A DNA stretch of 64,000 bases from NCBI GenBank assembly GCA_029237695.1, contig CM055265.1, positions 86,649,447-86,713,446 of the forward strand, read 5' to 3'. A model generated the notes under the pieces. It searched no databases and was not told the origin of the DNA. It worked only from the letters and a program-made list of their open reading frames with translations. The translations under genes were made by a program, and so were the position numbers. Positions within the stretch are counted from its first letter, which is position 1; each line of letters opens with the position of its first letter. The stretch comes from Conchocele bisecta (taxonomy: Eukaryota > Mollusca > Bivalvia > Lucinida > Thyasiridae). This document shows, in pieces, positions 23,671 through 34,020 of the stretch.

Positions 23671-23744
23671 TGTCGTGCGAATAATTTTTAGCGCAAGTGT
23701 CGCGGCCGCCATACATGTACATGTATTCCAGGAATAACATCGCC

Positions 23745-23796
23745 TGCCTACCTGCCTGCCTGCCTGCCTGCCTGCCTGTGCCTGCTTGCCTGCCTA

Positions 23797-23828
<32 letters not shown>

Positions 23829-24040
23829 CCCGCCCGCCCGCCCGACAGCCCGCTCGCCTGCCTGTCCGTCTGTCCGTCTGTCCGTCCGTCCGTCCGTCCG
23901 TCCGTCCGTCTTGCCTGCCTGCCTGCCTGCCCGCCCGCCCGCCCGCCCGCCCGCCCGACAGCCCGCTCGCCCGCCCGCCCGCCCGCCCGCCCGTCCGTCC
24001 ACCCGCCCGCCCGCCCGCCCGCCCGTCCGTCCTGTCCGTC
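23745..24040 (+). repeat. CCTG/CCGT/CCCG tetranucleotide tract
   Basis: About 300 bases of CCTGCCTG, CCGTCCGT and CCCGCCCG runs in blocks, directly upstream of exon 7. The long Pro/Ala/Arg frames are products of the tract. Confidence 0.95.
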
Positions 24041-24044
24041 CGAG

Positions 24045-24221
24045 AGGTTTTGGACGATCTGAAAGCACAGTCATTCCTCATCGAGGACCGAGCTACCCTG
24101 ATGATGATAACCCAACAGATCAAGGATGTCCGGGAGAAAATACCGAAGTCTACCACATTGAAAAGATTGCCTACAACAGAAAGGTTGAAACTCCGGAAGA
24201 AGAAGAAGAAAGTAGTCATGG
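24045..24221 (+). CDS. exon 7, charged linker
   Basis: 59 codons, phase 1 to phase 1. The GC-rich CCGT/CCCG tract directly upstream supplies the polypyrimidine tract, ending CCGAG. It encodes EVLDDLKAQSFLIEDR, IKDVREKIPKSTTLKRLPTT and a basic end, KLRKKKKKVVMG. Another frame is also open (an acidic EEEEE version), but only this one matches the phases of exons 6 and 8. Confidence 0.5.
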
Positions 24222-24253
24222 GTATGCTTTATTTACTAAAACAATAAGTATAA

Positions 24254-24415
24254 GTTAGATAATGTGTTCGAGTCGAATATGGTTAGTTAACAGCGCATGG
24301 GGGAAATTTATGGGGCCGGAAATCGTCGAGCCGCTAGGCAAGACGTATTTCGGCCGCCTTAAATTCCCCCACGCGCTGATAACTAACCATATTCAACGAG
24401 ACGACATTATCTAAC
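24254..24415. repeat. 162-bp fold-back palindrome
   Basis: Arms GTTAGATAATGT / ACATTATCTAAC, GAATATGGTTAGTTA / TAACTAACCATATTC and CAGCGC..GGGGGAA / TTCCCCC.CGCGCTG, around a short centre. It starts 33 bases after exon 7. A TGCACGGAT..CGAAA block at 24424 has an inverted partner at 25131-25150, so a larger element may extend to about 25155. Confidence 0.75.
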
Positions 24416-25499
24416 TAATTTATTGCACGGATACGTCGAAAGCCTGAGATAAAATTATATATTTTGTCGAATTTATTTTAAGTTTAATACAAATACTATA
24501 ATTACACAATTTAATTCCAGCCATTCCTCTTGGGTACCCCACTTTTATTTACATTTCCGCAGACATGTCCTCAATACCCTGCGGTCACGTGACCAGTTAA
24601 AAGTGACAAAAATATAGCAGGCGTCTGTTATCTGGTTCACAATCTTACCGAAGCTGGATTACTACGTTTACATGCAATCAGTGTATAACCAACACAGCAT
24701 GCACACCTGCGCTGCTTTATCAGTGAATACGGTATTCGTGGTTCTATAACAATTATATCACTCCACGAGCTGTTAGTGTTATTGGCATTTTCATAGCACT
24801 AATTAATAGTATTTTTGTATTTTCGTAACACAACGCCATGAAACTTCATATTCTGTGTATCGATCCGATTGTCGCCCAGTCACTTGTAGCCTGTCAATCA
24901 TGAATGGGTCATGTTATCAGGGCATGACTGGTTAAAGATGACGCACCGATATTGCTCTACTTAATTGATTGCTGATATTTGCGCATGCGCAGGTTATCCT
25001 GACATGTAGAATAGGCGTTAATCTCAAGCATATAACACACGCTAGACAGTGTATCTCCGTGAATTAACACACGGGGGAAGTGGGCCAGACAGTGATCTCC
25101 GGCAGTTAGCACACTGCGGAGATAAAAGGATTTCGCCGCATCCGTGCAATAACTTTTAATATTGCTTTCAGTCTGTGTTCAAAGTACATTCATATCTATC
25201 AGGATATGTTTGCCTTTTGATAATAAATCCTGTTAGTCGAATGGTTGAAAGTGAGTTATATAAATTTATAAAGTACAACCCTTTTAACTTCGAGTATTGC
25301 TATTGTTTGGAACTATTTCTTATGTTTGAAATTTTCAAATTAATATATTCTTGAGAAATGGCATATTTATTCAATATGATCATTATTGACAAACAGTGGA
25401 GATCCTGATGAGACAGCTCAGTACAAGCCAGTTCATTTGAGTCTGTACTCTTTATAAACATTGGCATAATAGGGATCAGTAGTGTTGAAAGTGTTAAAC

Positions 25500-25612
25500 T
25501 GCGTTTCCTATTTTGCGTTGCTCACGATTTGCGGCACCTGGGTAAAATCGAGATCCCCTTTTGACGAAAAAGCGTTTCCTATTTTGCGTTTGTCGTTAAA
25601 CGGCACCATGTT
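25500..25612 (+). mobile_element. fragment related to the YR retrotransposon start
   Basis: GCGTTTCCTATTTTGCGTT occurs twice (25501 and 25572), flanking the 36-base motif GCACCTGGGTAAAATCGAGA (25533). The second half matches the opening of the gag at 11710-11771 in opposite orientation. Confidence 0.6.
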
Positions 25613-25999
25613 TTGGGAATGATCGCATGTTGAATCGAAAAGAAACGGACACCGTCTCGGATAGTATAGTGTGCGATGTATTAGGTGGGAATAAGATGGT
25701 TTTATGCTAAAATCTTTGATAATACAACTGTTAGAAAGATTTAGTGTTCGTTTCTAGCATTGATATTTTAAATACATGACTTTGATACCAATATTTGCTT
25801 TGTGACATACAAAGATCTTTTTTTTTTAACTCTTTAAAAATATTGATACAAATAATTCAAGTGATATCATCCAAGTCCCCGACACGGTGTCTACGTGATT
25901 TTAACACATTCGGTGATAACACGGTGGCATGTCAGTCAATGTTAATCTTAGATCAGCTGTCACGCTAAAAATTAATCTTATAATTGTTACACTGTTAAA

Positions 26000-26407
26000 T
26001 TATGGATTTACCGGACATAAAGTCACCGATTACAATTGATGTTGTGCATCAGTTGTTTGTATTTGCATTTTGTTGCATATTTCATACACACATTGCTCTA
26101 ATGGTCCTGTACTGCCCTATGACAAATACACATCCGCCAACCCCACTAAGCCCACTGTCAAGGTCACATACTTAGTGCATCAACAAATTTAACGCTCGTG
26201 TAGTCTTATAATTTCTGTTTCCTTACACGGATCTGCTTCATATTTGATACACACATTACTCTAATTGTTGTGTACCGGTCTGTTACAATTGCATGTTCGT
26301 CCTGCCCCCACTAAGACCAAGTTCAAGGTCACATCCTTTAACAAAGGCCCTTTTATACTATAAAAGCAGAAAGTGGGGCATCCGTGTTCTACGAACACAT
26401 TTTCTAG
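26000..26407 (+). mobile_element. family B repeat, tail part
   Basis: Two cores with CATATTTGATACACACATT..CTCTAAT, ending GTGTTC-tac-GAACAC hairpin, ATTTT, CTAG (26404-26407). The head hairpin is not seen. Confidence 0.6.
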
Positions 26408-26462
26408 TTGTTTGTGGAACACAAATGGAACAACATGATGCACTTTGATGCTATTTTACCAG

Positions 26463-26534
26463 GTCAAAAGACGGAAGCACGGGTCATTCCTCACAAAACT
26501 GATGTGTCTGAATCTGTTGGACGAACATTTAAAG
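26463..26534 (+). CDS. exon 8, linker
   Basis: 24 codons, phase 1 to phase 1, acceptor TTTTACCAG, donor GTAATA. Peptide QKTEARVIPHKTDVSESVGR then TFK. No domain recognised. It starts 56 bases after the CTAG terminus of a family-B repeat. Confidence 0.5.
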
Positions 26535-27195
26535 GTAATAATTTAACATATAAGTTGTCAGCTACCAGAATAGTATCTTTAAGTGATTTGGTCACACCAG
26601 AGGTCTCGCATGTAGCTTAAATCTGACATGCCAAGCAAAAACCTACTTACTTCAGAACATTATGCATTATGACATTGCAAAGATGACGTTATTTACACAA
26701 AATTTTAATTAGCAACCGAAACTCAATAAGTGGTTGTAGTCGCCATGAAAACAATGGCTTATGTCAATTAATATCTGGGTCATACATTTCCTAAATTGCA
26801 TTGTCTTACCTACATGATAACCGACACATCTTTCAGAAACTATTGTGCTTTTCTTAACCGAACGAACGGACGCACACAATGATGAACATATGGATTGACG
26901 GTCCAAACACTATATGCTGGTGGCCTAATTATACCAATTTTATTTTTCATAAGTAATTATACCCTCGGCATACGAAGTAATATGTAGTATGCTACATTTT
27001 GCGGGATATATGTCACATCTTTACACCACTCAGAAATCTGTTTTCCTCTGATGATGAAGGTCACGATAAAAAATAATCAATTTAAATGATAGATGAATGA
27101 TAGATGAATGTTCTTGTTGTCTACGAAGACATCCTGACTAATGTTCTCATGATTTCTTGTCACCATGACTATAAGAAATAACACTTGCATTTCAG

Positions 27196-27264
27196 AATAT
27201 CAAGGAGATCATTCTGGTGAAAGGAATGAAATTGGTTCACAAGCTGACGCAGATGAATTACAAG
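27196..27264 (+). CDS. exon 9, linker
   Basis: 23 codons, phase 1 to phase 1, acceptor CATTTCAG, donor GTAAAG. Peptide EYQGDHSGERNEIGSQADAD then ELQ; acidic, probably disordered. Confidence 0.5.
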
Positions 27265-27638
27265 GTAAAGGATTCATTATTGTATGGAGTTGTCCGTCTG
27301 TCTGTCTGTCCGAGCTTCGATTCAGGGTTTAGGAGCATAGGGGACGAGCCTAACACAATATAATACAATAGACGTATTCCGTAAGCTCCTAATTATATTG
27401 TTCTTTAGGATCTTTGCTTCATCTCAAATAATGGACTTAGCCCATAAATCCCATCCGTTACAATGTCAGTCCATCTGACCGTCCGTAAGCTTTTCACATA
27501 AGTTTATGTAATCAACTCATCTCACTGTTTTCTAATAAACAATCGGAATATGCATTTGACATGCATTTTAAAGTTGACATATGACTATTGTCTGTTTCCG
27601 TTTCAGCTTATAAGACTACAATTTTCTTGATATTTTAG

Positions 27639-27769
27639 CCTTTAAGCTAGTTTCAAAGCTGTGGAAGCTACCGAAAGATTACAACATTCCGGTTGCAAAG
27701 GTGATGGGGAGCACAGTTACAGACACCGACATCCGATCAGTGAAGGGGTCCGGATGGTTGACAGACAAT
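27639..27769 (+). CDS. exon 10, start of Ulp1/C48 protease domain
   Basis: Phase 1 in, phase 0 out, GTAAGA donor. Peptide includes FKLVSKLWKLPKDYNIPVAK and ends SVKGSGWLTDN. The W-L-x-D motif is the conserved start of the Ulp1/SENP fold, which cleaves SUMO or other ubiquitin-like modifiers. Confidence 0.75.
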
Positions 27770-27904
27770 GTAAGATCTCATTTGAATATTGTCTAAAATG
27801 TGAGCTGTCAAGAGAAATTCCATTGATCTGCCGGGGAGAAATCTAGTAGTTACATGTATATTTGTCCTGCCGTAAAAACGACAACTCGGACAGCGTATTA
27901 TATA

Positions 27905-28545
27905 TATTGGTCGCGGGTCGTTTCGCCCCGATTACCCGTTCGCCCTCGGGTCGGTTCACCTCTGGTCGTTTCGCCCCGTTCATAATCTAAGTAGAGGGAG
28001 GGATATGTGATAGAAAGATATGTAGACAACATATCCCTATATCAAACAGCGTTACCAGCTGGCACCACGAGGAGGTGTGACAGTTAGATTTCACGAAAAA
28101 CAATACATATGTCGGACAATAATTATAATGTGCTTGGCAAATTAAACGTATGTAACATTATTATGTTATTATCTGTGAATCATCTTTAATCCTAATTGCA
28201 ATTTGTATTTAAATAGGTATTGTGGTATATTAACATTATAGTTTTATAGTCTTGTATCAAATAATCACAGATTATTATTTTATAAACTTCCATAATGGTC
28301 AAACATTTTAACTAATTTACCTAACATACCTTACATTTAACCCCACAATTGGCACCATATTCAATACTTCGTAAAATCGGGGCGAACATACCCATATCAT
28401 CTGCTATTTTAACCATATCATATGCAACGTTAACATCGGGTCAAAACAACCCACCTCCACCCATATTCATAACCAGATCCAACGCAAGTTTAAAATCGGG
28501 GCGAATCGACCCAGGGCGAACCAACCCGGTGTAACAGGCCACTTT
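27905..28545. repeat. GTCGTTTCGCCCCG repeat pieces and flanks
   Basis: Blocks with TCGTTTCGCCCCG or AATCGGGGCGAA at 27915-27985, 28375-28520 and, reversed, 29155-29185. They bracket AT-rich sequence and the G/C-run block. No gene seen. Confidence 0.5.
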
Positions 28546-29145
28546 CCCTCCCAGTCAGAAATCCCCCCGGGAGGAGTTTTAACCAGTGCAAAATCACCCC
28601 GTGGGGATTTTCAACTAGCCAACCACCCCCCCCCCCAGTCAGAAATCCCATAATCCCCCCCCCCACTCGCAATTCGTCAACATGCACACACATCAGCGGC
28701 AAGATAATTATTAGGTGGGGTGGGGGGAGGACTTCAAATAATAATACAATAATACACCCTCCCCCCTCTGAACTCGTCACCATCAATACAATAATAAGTA
28801 GTACAGGGGGGGGGGGGGGGGGGGACTTTGGGGCCGGCCCATAATCCCCCCCCCGTCTGAACTCTAAAATAATATATTTATATATATATATATATTTATG
28901 ACATATCATAAATACTACACTGTTAACTTATGTCTGAAATTTTTCTTCCTTATTTTGTTCGTAAACAAAAATTAGGTGGGGTGGATTTCAGACTGGTGGG
29001 GGGGAAAGTTGACTAGTTGACTAGTTGAAAGTCCCCCCGGGGGGGAGTTCAGGCTGGCCCAATGTCCCCCCGGGGGGGATTTCAGGTTAGCCCAAACTCC
29101 CCCCCGGGGGGACTTTGGACGGGGGGGGGGGTTATTGACCATTAC
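28545..29145. repeat. poly-C / poly-G run cluster
   Basis: Runs of 10-19 C or G (for example 28626-28636, 28655-28664 and 28806-28824), alternating with repeated TCAGAAATCCC and self-complementary CCCCCCGGGGGGG blocks near 29034, 29068 and 29099. Confidence 0.9.
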
Positions 29146-29323
29146 ACCGGTATGAACGGGTAATCGGGGCGGAAAAACTCGGGACCTATATATTGATATA
29201 TACAGAAAAGACACTCGAAATGGAAGTATAAATATTTTAACAAACTTGTCAATATTTAAATATTTTATCTGTTAAATGTAAAAGTAAAATCGAAAACCAG
29301 TGAGTGATAACATTGCTTTCCAG

Positions 29324-29455
29324 ATTATGGATTGCTATTTGAAGATGGTATGCCAGTGGGAATGTGATAAAGGCAGGAAAACATTACATCTGGTGGCAAC
29401 ACAAGTGGACGAGATAGTTAATGGGATGTACAACACAAAGTCTGCCAAATTCAAG
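29324..29455 (+). CDS. exon 11, C48 protease
   Basis: 44 codons, phase 0 to phase 0, TTTCCAG acceptor, GTAGGA donor. Peptide IMDCYLKMVCQWECDKGRKT continues the W-L-x-D-x-x-I helix of the C48 fold, then LHLVATQVDEIVNGMY. A family-A repeat begins 38 bases into the following intron. Confidence 0.75.
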
Positions 29456-29492
29456 GTAGGAATCAATCACTTCCAGTTGTATACGCTGCTAT

Positions 29493-29652
29493 TATACCCC
29501 CGGCATACGAAGTATGTCGAGGGTTATATAGTTTTCGTAATTCTTCCGTCCTTCCGTCCGTCTGTGCGTCCGTACCATTTGCTTCAAAGTTTTTATTTGT
29601 CGGTGCAGGCGGCGGCCGTGGGTATACGTGAGCCCCTGCTCACTTTTTCTAG
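29493..29652 (+). mobile_element. family A repeat, short intact copy
   Basis: TATACCCCC-GGCATAC-gaa-GTATGTC-gaGGGTTATA head, CCGT run, GGCGGCCGTGGGTATAC, GTGAGC-CCCT-GCTCAC, TTTTT, CTAG then TT. Confidence 0.8.
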
Positions 29653-29679
29653 TTATCCCTCAGCTGACTAGGATATAGA

Positions 29680-29942
29680 GAATAGTAGGTTAGTGCCGTG
29701 AATGTGAAAAAAATATCTGGCAAGGCTCAAGAAACGGGATGGGCGAGGCTCTGCCGAGCACATCCCGTTTCCGTACCGCGCCAGATATTGTTTTCCATTC
29801 ACGGCACTAACCTACTATTCTATTTATCCCGTCAACACCTACAAATGGCTGTAAAATTCAAAAATAGTATTGACTGGATATCAAAAATGTTTCACGGCAC
29901 CGTGTTTCACGGCACATACAGACTGTGTTGACGGGATAAATA
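29680..29942. repeat. pair of adjoining palindromes (M1 then M2)
   Basis: M1 (29680-29820) has arms GAATAGTAGGTTAGTGCCGT and its complement, and an inner GAAACGGGATG / CATCCCGTTTC stem. M2 (29821-29942) has arms TATTTATCCCGTCAACAC / GTGTTGACGGGATAAATA. The same pair lies inverted at 32447-32703. Confidence 0.85.
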
Positions 29943-30213
29943 GCGTTAGTCTCCATCCGCCTGTGTGTCCCCATCCGCCTGTGTGTCCGTCCGTACATGC
30001 ATAACACTTGTTATTTTGTAATAACTTTTCAATCACTTAAACAAAAAAGGACTATTATAAATTCAGGCATCAGTGGCACAAGTTGTCTTAAATGTGTCCT
30101 ACATGCTGCTTGTATTGCTGGGTATAAGAACGTTTAGAGAAATTTATTTATTACTCAATCTTTGTCTACAACAAAACCTCCATCAACTTACACTTGGTTG
30201 GTTATAATTACAG

Positions 30214-30273
30214 TTAAGTGAATATGAAGTTGTCGTCGGGGTGTACAACAGATCATCACATTGGGTGTTGATT
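30214..30273 (+). CDS. exon 12, C48 catalytic histidine
   Basis: 20 codons, phase 0 to phase 0, ATTACAG acceptor, GTAAGT donor. Peptide LSEYEVVVGVYNRSSHWVLI. SSHWVLI carries the catalytic His of the Ulp1/SENP family in its invariant HW context. Confidence 0.85.
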
Positions 30274-31190
30274 GTAAGTATTTTATTTACAAAAGAAAAA
30301 TGCCTAAAAATGTATACAAGTCATGGTAATGTGTATAAAGATAGCACCATGCTTGTGAGTCCTACATATAAACCATAAAGCAGTGATTATATTACTTTTG
30401 CTACAGAAGTGATGTATTTGAGCTGCAAATACACATTCATTACCGTATAGTCTAAATCAAAGTACTGAAAGTACTGACTGGTGGGAGACAAGTAGCCACT
30501 TGTGAATTTGCATACTCAGAAATTCCTTGTTAGAAATATATTCGATGTTGATTATTGGATGTACAATCTGCAAATTTGGAGAACTTGATCAGTTACTGGT
30601 GTTTATAAAATACAGCCTGCTCTAAACACAAATAGGTTGATGAAGAAAAGGTGCTTTATGTCCGACTAATAAACCGTTTTACGAGGTATATTGCAGACGT
30701 ATTTATTGGGGTAGAACCCAGAATTGAAGTGGTGATATACGCCTTTATACGGATATGGTGAGAGGTGCCCTCTGCCAAAAGTTTGTGCTTCATAAATGTA
30801 ACTCATTAGGTACCCTTCCCATTTTTGTAGTCGATGAAATTTGGTCAAATATTGATTTTAGGGTGGTACGCGATACGGGGGGCGTCTCAATAACAGCAAT
30901 TTGTTCTCTTCAAAAGTAAAGTTGGGCATGCCAACTATTTTACACATAATGTTGAACATTGCCGTTGCTATTACTAACTTGCTTTCAGTTCACTCGCTGA
31001 CTTTAAATGTCACCTGACTGTTGTTAATTGCGAACGCAAATTGAGCCTGTTGAGACGTCCCCCGATGAACAGAGAGCCACTTCCGAAAGTAGACCCGTGC
31101 AAACGGCCAGAGTCACGATCCCAATAGCGTGGAGACAGTATGTCTCCCGCCAAAAACTGCTAATTTCCATGGAGCGGTATATAATAAATA

Positions 31191-31332
31191 GAATATTCAT
31201 ATTTTTGCAACGAATATGACATATATGTTCATCTCGTGGTGTGAAATGTCCACTCGTGAAATATTTCACGAGTGGACATTTCACACCACTCGATGAACAT
31301 ATATGTCATATTTGTGGCAAAAATATGAATAT
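31191..31332. repeat. 142-bp palindrome with no spacer
   Basis: Centre CACTCGTGAAATATTTCACG near 31261. Arms include ATATGACATATATGTTCATC and GGTGTGAAATGTCCACTCGT with their complements. It ends 20 bases before exon 13. Confidence 0.88.
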
Positions 31333-31352
31333 CCTCTATATATTCATTTCAG

Positions 31353-31441
31353 GTTGCTGATATTGCTTCATCAACATTATTTTTTTACAACCCAATCAAT
31401 GAACAAGAAAATGAAATGAAGCTTGTTCTGGATGGATGGAG
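31353..31441 (+). CDS. exon 13, C48 third triad position
   Basis: 89 bases, phase 0 in, phase 2 out, TTTCAG acceptor, GTAACA donor. Peptide VADIASSTLFFYNPINEQEN, then EMKLVLDGWR. Counting from the His of exon 12, the usual Asp position (His+17 in yeast Ulp1) is Asn in YNP. A 142-base palindrome ends about 20 bases before the acceptor. Confidence 0.8.
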
Positions 31442-31809
31442 GTAACATATAATCTTTATACAGGGATTATTCAATGTTTTATTCTTCAAAATCACCATAC
31501 AACTGTACAGCGTAATTAATTAGAAAAAATAAGAAAGAACATAATAAATGCTGGATGCTGTGCAGTCGTTAAGATCTACACTTGCTACTTCATAATACAC
31601 ATCATTGTGTCTCAATTTCTTCGGAGGTAGTGATTGCTCAGTGACTGTGACAACATCTTGTACCGTATCAATATTACAGCTGACTTGACTTGAGAAATGT
31701 TTCTCACCACAAATAACTATCCTAATATCTGTACTGTTGCATGGGAATTATTTAATATCTTGCAGAACTATATTATTATTAATATGCCGTCAAATAAACT
31801 TATTCATTG

Positions 31810-32285
31810 AGTGCGCCCCGTGCAAGCATCGGGGCGGGATCAACTGATCCTGAGAATAGTGCTGCAGTAGCCATTGCTTGTCGTAAAATGCGACTAAACT
31901 GGCTTAACGATCGTGTTCATACTTTCCGGAACCCACTATACCGGATTTGGCCCTCATGTACATTTTTGGCTTTCTTGTATGCGAGAGTTGAGTCAGGCTA
32001 TGCCCCATATATAGAAGTAAGATTAGCGCTAATCCTATTTCTTTTAGTGGATGGGATAAATGATGCTGGTGTGGCGAGGGCCTGGCACCAGATCAGGTTG
32101 TTCTAATTTCAGGACTGAATATATATTTTGATTGTAAATATTGAGTTCTGAAGTTGTGATTTACCCCCCTCGGACAGTTGGATACGGGACACGACCCCGT
32201 TGACCCGTCTGCGTGTAGACTCCCTGAGGCTTGTACCTCTATGTCAGAAAAGCGGACGTTAAACCCTATTCACTCACTCACTTAA
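31810..32285 (+). mobile_element. SINE-like retroposon, copy 1
   Basis: About 476 bases, near-identical to 50246-50716, with tail GCGGACGTTAAACCCTATTC then (ACTC)n. Flanked by a 10-base direct repeat TTATTCATTG (31800-31809 and 32286-32295). No tRNA head recognised; it could be the 3-prime end of a non-LTR element. Confidence 0.75.
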
Positions 32286-32446
32286 TTATTCATTGTGTAT
32301 TGTTTGCACTGAAAAATGCTTGTCAATAAATGATATTGATGTCAATAGTAAGGAAGTGATGATCAATCAGACTGGTTCAATCTCAACCCAATCATCATTA
32401 GGTAAATTAATTCAATTCACAAATGAAACCAGAATCATCATCTCAC

Positions 32447-32703
32447 TTTATCCCGTCAAAACAATGCGTATGTGCCGTCAAACACGGTGCCGTGAAACAT
32501 TTTTGATATCCAGTCAATACTATTTTTGCATTTTACAGCCATTTGTAGGTGTCGACGGGATAAATAGAATAGTAGGCTAGTGCCGTGAATGGTAAAACAT
32601 ATCTGGCGCGGCACGGAAACGGGATGTGCTCGGCAGAGCCTCGCCCGTCCCGTTTTCTGAGCCTTGGCAGTTTTTTTCCATTCATGGCACTAACCTACTA
32701 TTC
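32447..32703. repeat. inverted copy of the M1-M2 palindrome pair
   Basis: M2 at 32447-32566 and M1 at 32567-32703, in reverse order relative to 29680-29942. Confidence 0.8.
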
Positions 32704-33114
32704 TGTATATCCATAGTAAATTGATTTGAATGACATGACAGAAATTGCCATGCAATAACTACAGTGTACTTGACGGATTTTAGCCAAATTCGGTATACAT
32801 GTTTATCACGGCAAGACGAAGAAGCCTATTGATTTGGAAATATTTCCGATGAATTATCTCCCCTTGGCGGCCATTTTTATTTTTCGCACTCTGTATCCTT
32901 GTCCACGCAATAACTCAAGTTCTACTTCACCGCTCGTAACCAAATTTGGTAATACCTCAAGTTCGACTTGACCGATCCTAACCAAATTTGGTTGGCATGT
33001 TTATCACGTCAAGATGAGTTACCTCCCCTTGTTGACTGGCCTTGCCTCGACGGGCTTATATTGTGACATTCGGCACTCTTGTTTCAATTTGCTTTCATTT
33101 TGTCTTATTTGCAG

Positions 33115-33235
33115 CCAGTTTGTCAACTTTTACTCGCATCAAAATGGGGATTGCGTTGTTACGAAGTGGAGCATTACAACACAGCCACATGTGCGGCAAG
33201 TAGACAGTTACAGCTGCGGTGTTTACTGTTTGATA
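33115..33235 (+). CDS. exon 14, C48 catalytic Gln and Cys
   Basis: 121 bases, phase 2 in, phase 0 out, TTTGCAG acceptor, GTATGT donor. After NFYSHQNGDCVVTKWSITTQ comes VRQVDSYSCGVYCLI. Gln is six residues before Cys in the motif Q-x5-C-G, exactly the Ulp1/SENP oxyanion Gln and nucleophile spacing. Confidence 0.88.
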
Positions 33236-33271
33236 GTATGTATCCATTACATTACTTGAGGGTAACATTTT

Positions 33272-33508
33272 TATGCCCCACCACGATAGTGGAGGGGGCA
33301 TTTAGTGTTACCCTTGTCCGTCCGTCCGTCCGCACGTCCGTCCGTCCCCCGTCCGTCACAAAACTTTAACGCTCGGGTCAATGTCTCATAATTTCATCAT
33401 CCTTCGACCGATCTGCTTCATATTTGATATACACATTGCTCTAATGGTCAGTTTTATACTGTCAAAGCAGTAAGTGAGCCATCCGTGTTGCATGAACACA
33501 TATTCTAG
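33272..33508 (+). mobile_element. family B repeat, copy 1
   Basis: Head TGCCCC-a-CCAC-gata-GTGG-a-GGGGGCA, CCGT run, cores, then a GTGTTG..GAACAC-like hairpin and CTAG (33505-33508). Confidence 0.75.
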
Positions 33509-33952
33509 TTTAATGCTTTTCTGTTTCTCCTGAATGTTCTATTCAGAGTATATTTTAGTAGTACCATACAGATTTCATTGCATGTGTTATAAAGGTTTAT
33601 TACATACTTGCCCATGAAATGCAGTGTTATGCAGTGAAAATAAAACCATTATATTTTCACCCATGTAATATGACTTTTCAATATTGAAATATGACTATTT
33701 CCAGTGAAAACATATGCGCACCTGTCCGGTGAAAGTTTGCAATACGTCACTATGACACCCATTACATTTTGCAATGTTTTGACGTCAAAACGCTCGATAG
33801 GCATATGCTGTGTCTCTCTGACACTCCCGTTTGTACATTTTGTATATGCTCCTGTGAAACAATAGTTTTTGGAAATATACCTGAATGGAGAGGAGTGATT
33901 ACGATACAATATGAAATACGAGTTTGATTTGTGAATGAAATTCCTTGGCTAG

Positions 33953-34020
33953 TTTGCAGAAAAACACCTGAGTGGAGAGTCACTGATGGATGTCATCAAC
34001 GAAAGTTATGCTGTTCGAAG
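33953..34020 (+). CDS. exon 15, end of C48 domain
   Basis: 68 bases, phase 0 in, phase 2 out. The working acceptor is GGCTAG; the nearby TTTGCAG would give an immediate stop. Peptide FAEKHLSGESLMDVINESYA, then VRR, the usual C-terminal helix after the nucleophile. Confidence 0.72.

Noticed and set aside
24066..24221. Alternative acidic frame of exon 7 (PSYPDDDNPTDQ...EEEEE)
   Set aside because: Open, but its end phase does not match exon 8, while the EVLDDLK frame matches both neighbours.
23697..24258. Pro/Ala/Arg- or Gly/Arg-rich ORFs on both strands
   Set aside because: Translations of the CCTG/CCCG/CCGT tract. Only the part after 24045 has exon signals.
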